Source: an archaeon (GTDB lineage Archaea > Nanobdellota > Nanobdellia > Woesearchaeales > GW2011-AR9). From it: a DNA stretch of 32,865 nt. This document shows positions 29,787 through 32,865 of this stretch, piece after piece (the first letter of the stretch is position 1; every line of letters begins with the position of its first letter). The stretch lies in the NCBI GenBank assembly GCA_023265925.1, contig JAHFSD010000015.1:1-32865 (forward strand), given 5' to 3'. Under the pieces are notes generated by a model that ran no database searches, was not told where the DNA came from, and saw nothing but the letters and a program-made list of their open reading frames with translations. The position numbers and the translations under genes were made by a program.

Positions 29787-29871
29787 TTTATCTCCATATT
29801 ATTACCGTCTTATAAACTTATAAAAATATTCCTATTCAGGTGACGTTTACTTTACAGCTCAAATTTTGGTA

Positions 29872-29884
29872 ACCTTTAAATACC
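29872..29884 (+). promoter_or_regulatory. TATA box of the 53-aa gene
   Basis: ACCTTTAAATACC, ~25-30 nt before the ATG at 29905, followed by a pyrimidine tract; predicts a leaderless message. Confidence 0.6.
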
Positions 29885-29904
29885 TGCCTCTTTTCCTTCT
29901 CCCC

Positions 29905-30066
29905 ATGGCCGTCAAAAAAGAGAGTGCACCTAACTTTGTCAGCACCATGCTGCAGAGCGCCCAGGACGCCACGCCGGTAAAAGCCCAGACGAGATTTGAC
30001 CAGGTGGATGAAGCCCAACTTCAGAAAACGATGGATAGTCTCAAGAAGGGCGTGCTCCGCCGCTAG
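29905..30066 (+). CDS. Small hypothetical protein, 53 aa
   Basis: It begins MAVKKESAPNFVSTMLQSAQ and continues VDEAQLQKTMDSLKKG, a polar helical protein with no Cys or membrane segment. TATA spacing supports the ATG used. Codon use and start context match the other archaeal genes here, unlike the AT-rich hydrolase upstream. Family not recognised. Confidence 0.6.
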   Translation: MAVKKESAPNFVSTMLQSAQDATPVKAQTRFDQVDEAQLQKTMDSLKKGVLRR

Positions 30067-30126
30067 AAGCGTTCTGAACAAGGGTGACAGAAACCTACAC
30101 CGAGTTTTCCCAAAAAAAAGGGCATA

Positions 30127-30235
30127 GGTTTATAAAGAGGAGCCTGATTTAGGCATTCAACAACATGACAGCGGAGAAGTCTCCTTCTTTGGTTGTTATG
30201 GCATAACAAGTAGAGAGAATAGGAGGAACATAAAC
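30127..30235 (+). promoter_or_regulatory. Promoter and unusually long leader of a zinc-ribbon gene
   Basis: TATA AGGTTTATAAAGAG (30127-30140) is ~100 nt before the ATG at 30236, so the leader is ~75-80 nt while neighbours are leaderless. It holds a hairpin AACAAC...GTTGTT, a GGAG-AAGT-CTCC hairpin, a possible 13-codon leader peptide (MTAEKSPSLVVMA, from 30165) and a strong AGGAGGA ribosome-binding site. Translational control of this gene is plausible. Confidence 0.5.
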
Positions 30236-30409
30236 ATGGGATTTCGAGAACGAGGCGGGGGCGGATTCCAACGCGATTTTGGGCCGCGGGAAATGCATAA
30301 AGCAACCTGTTCCGACTGTGGGGCAGAATGTGAAGTGCCGTTTAAGCCGACGGAAGGCAAGCCGGTCTACTGCCGGGAATGCTACCGGAAGAGAAAGCCA
30401 CGATTCTAA
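30236..30409 (+). CDS. Small CxxC zinc-ribbon protein of the VPFKPxxxKPVYC type
   Basis: 57 aa. A Gly/Arg-rich start (MGFRERGGGGFQRDFGPR) precedes a zinc ribbon CSDCGAECEVPFKP...GKPVYCRECYRKRKPRF with metal ligands C25, C28, C49 and C52, plus Cys32. This VPFxPxxxKPVYCxxC domain is widespread in archaea and in CPR bacteria and is thought to bind RNA or single-stranded DNA, often with cold-shock-like roles. A GGAGG sequence precedes the ATG and the leader is long and structured. Confidence 0.85.
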   Translation: MGFRERGGGGFQRDFGPREMHKATCSDCGAECEVPFKPTEGKPVYCRECYRKRKPRF

Positions 30410-30437
30410 TCAGACTATGATCAGATCGGGAGAATAG

Positions 30438-30468
30438 TTTCTTTTTTCCTTTTTTTGCTTTTTTTGTA
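30438..30468 (+). terminator. T-rich terminator after the zinc-ribbon gene
   Basis: Three T-runs (CTTTTTTCC, TTTTTTTGC, TTTTTTTG) within 30 nt, ending just before the outer stem of structured copy C. Confidence 0.6.
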
Positions 30469-30469
30469 T

Positions 30470-30661
30470 CGTATAAGGAAAGCTGCTATTAGGAAATTGC
30501 TGGCGGGCCGGAAGCTCGGCGGAAAACCAGATGGGATAATCGCTGCAACAGTGCTGTATATTCCGATGGTTTTCCGTACCAACGGTGGAGTGCAAGCAAT
30601 CGTGTAGCCGAGCTTCCCTCTTGGCCTCGCCAGCAATTTCCCAGAGCAGCTTTCCTTATAC
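30470..30661 (-). ncRNA. Structured RNA candidate, copy C (minus strand)
   Basis: The outer stem is a perfect 16-bp repeat, GTATAAGGAAAGCTGC (30470-30485) with GCAGCTTTCCTTATAC (30646-30661). Then 30492-30505 with 30628-30641, GGCC with GGCC, a 5-nt one-sided bulge, 30510-30520 with 30607-30617, and 30521-30529 with 30567-30575. Read on the minus strand, 30625-30507 matches copy A 9787-9906 with one indel and about 20 substitutions; G-C to A-T exchange in the GGGAGC/GCTCCC stem (GGAAGC/GCTTCC here) keeps pairing. A minus-strand TATA (30676-30687) lies ~20-30 nt before the outer stem, so this copy looks like an independently transcribed RNA. Confidence 0.75.
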
Positions 30662-30672
30662 TTTGTTGCCAA

Positions 30673-30687
30673 ACACTTATAAATAAG
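30673..30687. promoter_or_regulatory. Palindromic TATA shared by the 36-aa zinc ribbon gene and structured copy C
   Basis: ACTTATAAATAAG works in both directions: 20-30 nt before the ATG at 30706 on the plus strand, and 15-30 nt before the outer stem of the structured element at 30661 on the minus strand. Confidence 0.6.
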
Positions 30688-30705
30688 CCCTCATTTTAAG
30701 CGAGG

Positions 30706-30816
30706 ATGGCCAAGCTCCAGTTTAAACAAAAATGCAAGTACTGCCACGCCGTCTGGGTGCTGGTGAAGTCGCGGCAGCCCATTGTCTGCGAGCAGTGCAA
30801 GCGGAAATACAAGTAA
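30706..30816 (+). CDS. Micro zinc-ribbon protein, 36 aa
   Basis: The protein reads MAKLQFKQKCKYCHAVWVLV then KSRQPIVCEQCKRKYK: one zinc ribbon with C10, C13, C28 and C31 and a strongly basic surface, suggesting RNA or ribosome binding. Leaderless spacing to a TATA box supports the ATG. Comparable in size to tiny archaeal ribosomal zinc proteins, but I cannot match it to L37e, L40e or S27ae. Confidence 0.75.
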   Translation: MAKLQFKQKCKYCHAVWVLVKSRQPIVCEQCKRKYK

Positions 30817-30880
30817 TTCCAGTAAAAGTAATACCGGTAAAAGTTAAAAGTAATACCAGTAAAACCACAATCACAGCAAA
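30817..30880 (+). repeat. Short direct repeats after the micro zinc-ribbon gene
   Basis: CCAGTAAAAGTAATACCGG, TAAAAGTTAAAAGTAATACC and AGTAAAACC repeat an AGTAAAAGTAATACC unit about three times between the micro gene and the NYN gene. Possibly a regulator-binding site. Confidence 0.4.
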
Positions 30881-30897
30881 AAAAAGAGGTGAAGCTG

Positions 30898-31440
30898 ATG
30901 TCCAGTCCTAAAATTCTCATCAACCAGTCGGTCGCCATTCTCTGTGATGGCAATAACATTGAACGCAGCATTCATGAACAGTCCAAGTCAACCAATACCA
31001 TGGTGAATTTTGATAAGCTGATCCCCAAGTTACTGAACGGAAGAGGGCTTAACCGCTTGATCTATTTCCGGGAAGGACAGAACATTTCGTCCAAGCTGGC
31101 GGAGCGGTTACATCAGCAGTATTATGGCTCGGTTGTTCCCTGTCACAAATCAGCAGATATTCCCCTCTCCATCAAGGCCACCCAATTGGCGCCGAAAGTA
31201 GATACCCTGATCATCATGTCCGGGGATTCGGATTACGTGGAACTTGTTCGTCACCTTAAATCAGAAGGCGTGCGGGTGGAAATTGCCGCCGTGCAGCAAA
31301 CCACGGCCAAAATCCTGATAGAAGAGGCTGATTATTTCCACCCGATCACGGGTGAGGACTGGTTTACCTATACGCCGCAGCGGATGGAAAGAAGCCGTTA
31401 TCGCCCCCCGGCGGGAGTCTTGGCGGTGGGGTTGACTTGA
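30898..31440 (+). CDS. NYN-domain (LabA/DUF88-like) ribonuclease-fold protein
   Basis: 180 aa with the NYN/PIN-like fold: first acidic residue D17 in VAILCDGNNIERS, then LIYFREGQNISSKL, and IIMSGDSDYVELVRHLK with D110 and D112, then GVRVEIAAV. NYN proteins are predicted metal-dependent RNases acting in tRNA or rRNA processing. ATG 30898 is chosen over the GTG at 30889 because AGAGGTGA lies 6-7 nt ahead. The basic C-terminus (RMERSRYRPP) may contact RNA. It may share a transcript with the micro zinc-ribbon gene ~80 nt upstream. Confidence 0.88.
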   Translation: MSSPKILINQSVAILCDGNNIERSIHEQSKSTNTMVNFDKLIPKLLNGRGLNRLIYFREGQNISSKLAERLHQQYYGSVVPCHKSADIPLSIKATQLAPKVDTLIIMSGDSDYVELVRHLKSEGVRVEIAAVQQTTAKILIEEADYFHPITGEDWFTYTPQRMERSRYRPPAGVLAVGLT

Positions 31441-31473
31441 TCTTTTCGTTGGTGTAATTCTGCGAGGAGACGT

Positions 31474-32706
31474 TTAACTTCTTCTAAGCTTTTGTACAAT
31501 CTTCTGCAGAGCATAAATGTACGCGGTTGTTCGTAAGGTTCGCTCTGGCGTATGCTGCCGCCAAATGGACTTAAATGCTCTTTTCATCTTTGATTCTAAC
31601 TTTTTCCTTACCACCGCTTCCTTCCACTGCTCCTTCTTCCGATTTTGCTGCCATTCAAAGTAGGAAACCGTCACGCCGCCGGCATTAGCCAGTATGTCAG
31701 GAATGACCAGGATGTTGTTCTGATGCAGGATTTCATCAGCTTCTGCCGTGGTCGGGCCATTGGCTAATTCCAGCACGACTTTCGCTTTAATTCTGGTGGC
31801 ATTGTCCCTGGTAATCACCTGCCCCAACGCGGCCGGGATTAAAATATCCACCGGCAATTCCAGCAATTCTTCATTGGCAATGAAGCGGCAGGATCCTTCC
31901 TTGGGCATTTGCTCTAAGCTGCAGACCGTTCCCAGGCAATAACAGCCTAACATTCCTCCGGCTTTCTTGATCTCTTCAGCTTGGTAAGGATCAAGGCCCT
32001 CTTCATTATACACCCCGCCCTGTGAATCGCTAACGGCCACAATGGCATACCCTTTCTCTTTCAGTAACTTCGCGGCATTCATCCCGGCGTTGCCAAATCC
32101 CTGGATGGCGACGGTTTTGGCCTTTAATTTAAGCTTCTTTAATGCTTCTTCCAAGACATACACCCCGCCCAGGGCGGTGGCGATGTCACGAACAGTTGAA
32201 CCCCCGAGGGCTAGCGGTTTTCCGGTAATGAAAGCTGGCGCTTTCCTGCCCTTCAATTTCTCATATTCATCGAGCATCCAGCCCATGATTTGCGGATTGG
32301 TGTTGATGTCAGGGGCAGGAATGTCTTTCGTCGGACCAAGATGTTTGTAGAAAGCACGAACATAGGCTCGGCTCAATTCCTCCAATTCTGCTTCCGACAA
32401 TTCTTTGGGATTGACGGAAACGCCACCCTTGGCACCGCCAAATGGAATATTGACGACCGCAGTTTTGATCGTCATCCAGAAGGCTAAGGAAGTTACTTCC
32501 TCCTTCGTGACGTGGGGATGGAAGCGGATTCCTCCTTTATATGGCCCACGGGCGTTGTTGAATTGCACACGGTAGGCCGGGTAAGATTTTCCGGCGACTG
32601 TCAATGGTGCTTCCAGGATTCTGTCAGGAGTGGTAAGTTTTTGGACCTGCCCGGGACTAAGCTGGGCGAGTGGTGCAATCTGCTGCAGGAAGGTGCGGTA
32701 GGGCAT
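31474..32706 (-). CDS. gdhA: Glutamate dehydrogenase, NAD(P)-dependent
   Basis: 410 aa, typical for the hexameric archaeal/bacterial enzyme that interconverts glutamate with 2-oxoglutarate and ammonia. N-terminal substrate domain: RGPYKGGIRFHPHV with K57, K81 in FWMTIKTAVV, catalytic-type PFGGAKGGV with K93, and IPAPDINT with D133. The nucleotide-binding domain has GFGNAG (203-208), and DSQGG after the second strand. C-terminal ANAGGVTVSYFEWQQN is diagnostic. An AGGT sequence lies ~9 nt before the ATG; the upstream gene's stop is 19 nt away, so they may be an operon. Confidence 0.96.
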   Translation of the reverse strand: MPYRTFLQQIAPLAQLSPGQVQKLTTPDRILEAPLTVAGKSYPAYRVQFNNARGPYKGGIRFHPHVTKEEVTSLAFWMTIKTAVVNIPFGGAKGGVSVNPKELSEAELEELSRAYVRAFYKHLGPTKDIPAPDINTNPQIMGWMLDEYEKLKGRKAPAFITGKPLALGGSTVRDIATALGGVYVLEEALKKLKLKAKTVAIQGFGNAGMNAAKLLKEKGYAIVAVSDSQGGVYNEEGLDPYQAEEIKKAGGMLGCYCLGTVCSLEQMPKEGSCRFIANEELLELPVDILIPAALGQVITRDNATRIKAKVVLELANGPTTAEADEILHQNNILVIPDILANAGGVTVSYFEWQQNRKKEQWKEAVVRKKLESKMKRAFKSIWRQHTPERTLRTTAYIYALQKIVQKLRRS

Positions 32707-32725
32707 GGGATGATACCTGAAATTC

Positions 32726-32865
32726 TTACCTTTGATTTTTCGTTTTGTGGTAGATCTTATCTATTTCGTTAATGAAGTTCTTGGCTCTATTGTAGGAGGT
32801 GATGGCCTTGCTTCTCTCCGCATTCTCTTCAGTGGTATAAGTAAAAGTTTTTCTTTTGATGAGCT
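32726..32865 (-). CDS. C-terminal part of a gene running off the window
   Basis: A minus-strand frame open from the edge for 45 codons to a TAA: LIKRKTFTYTTEENAERSKA, ITSYNRAKNFINEIDKIYHK, ending TKNQR. It is charged and helical with a basic end. It is 19 nt upstream of glutamate dehydrogenase on the same strand, so the two may be co-transcribed. Family cannot be told from this piece. Confidence 0.55.
   Translation of the reverse strand, partial: LIKRKTFTYTTEENAERSKAITSYNRAKNFINEIDKIYHKTKNQR

Overview
The window looks like a chromosomal segment of an archaeon, most likely a DPANN lineage of the Woesearchaeota/Pacearchaeota type (the lineage is inference). Evidence for Archaea: ribosomal protein L15e, tRNAs with bulge-helix-bulge introns, an archaeal-type SMC, AbrB-PhoU and NurA proteins, many tiny zinc-ribbon proteins, and TATA-like boxes about 25-30 nt before many start codons (leaderless transcripts). 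There are no insertion sequences, CRISPR arrays or rRNA genes.

Layout. 1-3.9 kb: a winged-helix/nucleotidyltransferase protein behind a directly repeated operator-like sequence, two hypothetical genes, acylphosphatase, and a GNAT toxin with a 59-aa antitoxin-like partner. 3.9-9.7 kb: smc, a frameshifted HTH gene, an L-isoaspartyl methyltransferase, a startless XRE-type HTH remnant and a vapBC pair. 9.7-12.2 kb: a ~390-nt highly structured non-coding element, then a bacterial-type FliA-like sigma factor with a long N-terminal extension, convergent with an endonuclease V homologue that lacks key acidic residues. 12.2-13.1 kb: two small genes separated by tandem paired-hairpin elements. 13.2-18.5 kb: AbrB-PhoU regulator, an APH-like kinase plus IMPase-like phosphatase pair, tRNA-Leu(UAA) with a canonical intron, a LAGLIDADG protein, tRNA-Thr(GGU) interrupted in its T-loop, and NurA. 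18.5-21.1 kb: a GNAT, two tiny membrane proteins, a phospholipase D-family protein co-transcribed with L15e. 21.1-28.1 kb: a 1256-aa exported repeat protein, CorA (preceded by another paired-hairpin element), a four-CxxC zinc protein, and a membrane-anchored Ig-like protein. 28.1-32.9 kb: a second structured element, decayed coding fragments, an AT-rich hydrolase-HAD fusion gene, small zinc-ribbon genes, a third structured element on the minus strand, an NYN-domain protein, glutamate dehydrogenase and a truncated gene at the edge.

The main points are: (1) a complete sigma-28-like factor in an otherwise TATA-driven archaeal genome; (2) a family of at least three structured RNA/hairpin elements (9727-10120, 28161-28309, and 30470-30661 on the minus strand), two sharing a 120-nt core at about 83% identity with compensatory stem changes; (3) paired hairpins with mutually complementary loops ahead of corA and of a 65-aa gene, and once more in tandem; (4) a tRNA-Thr split by a 40-nt intron at position 59/60, adjacent to a LAGLIDADG gene whose 3' end overlaps the tRNA.
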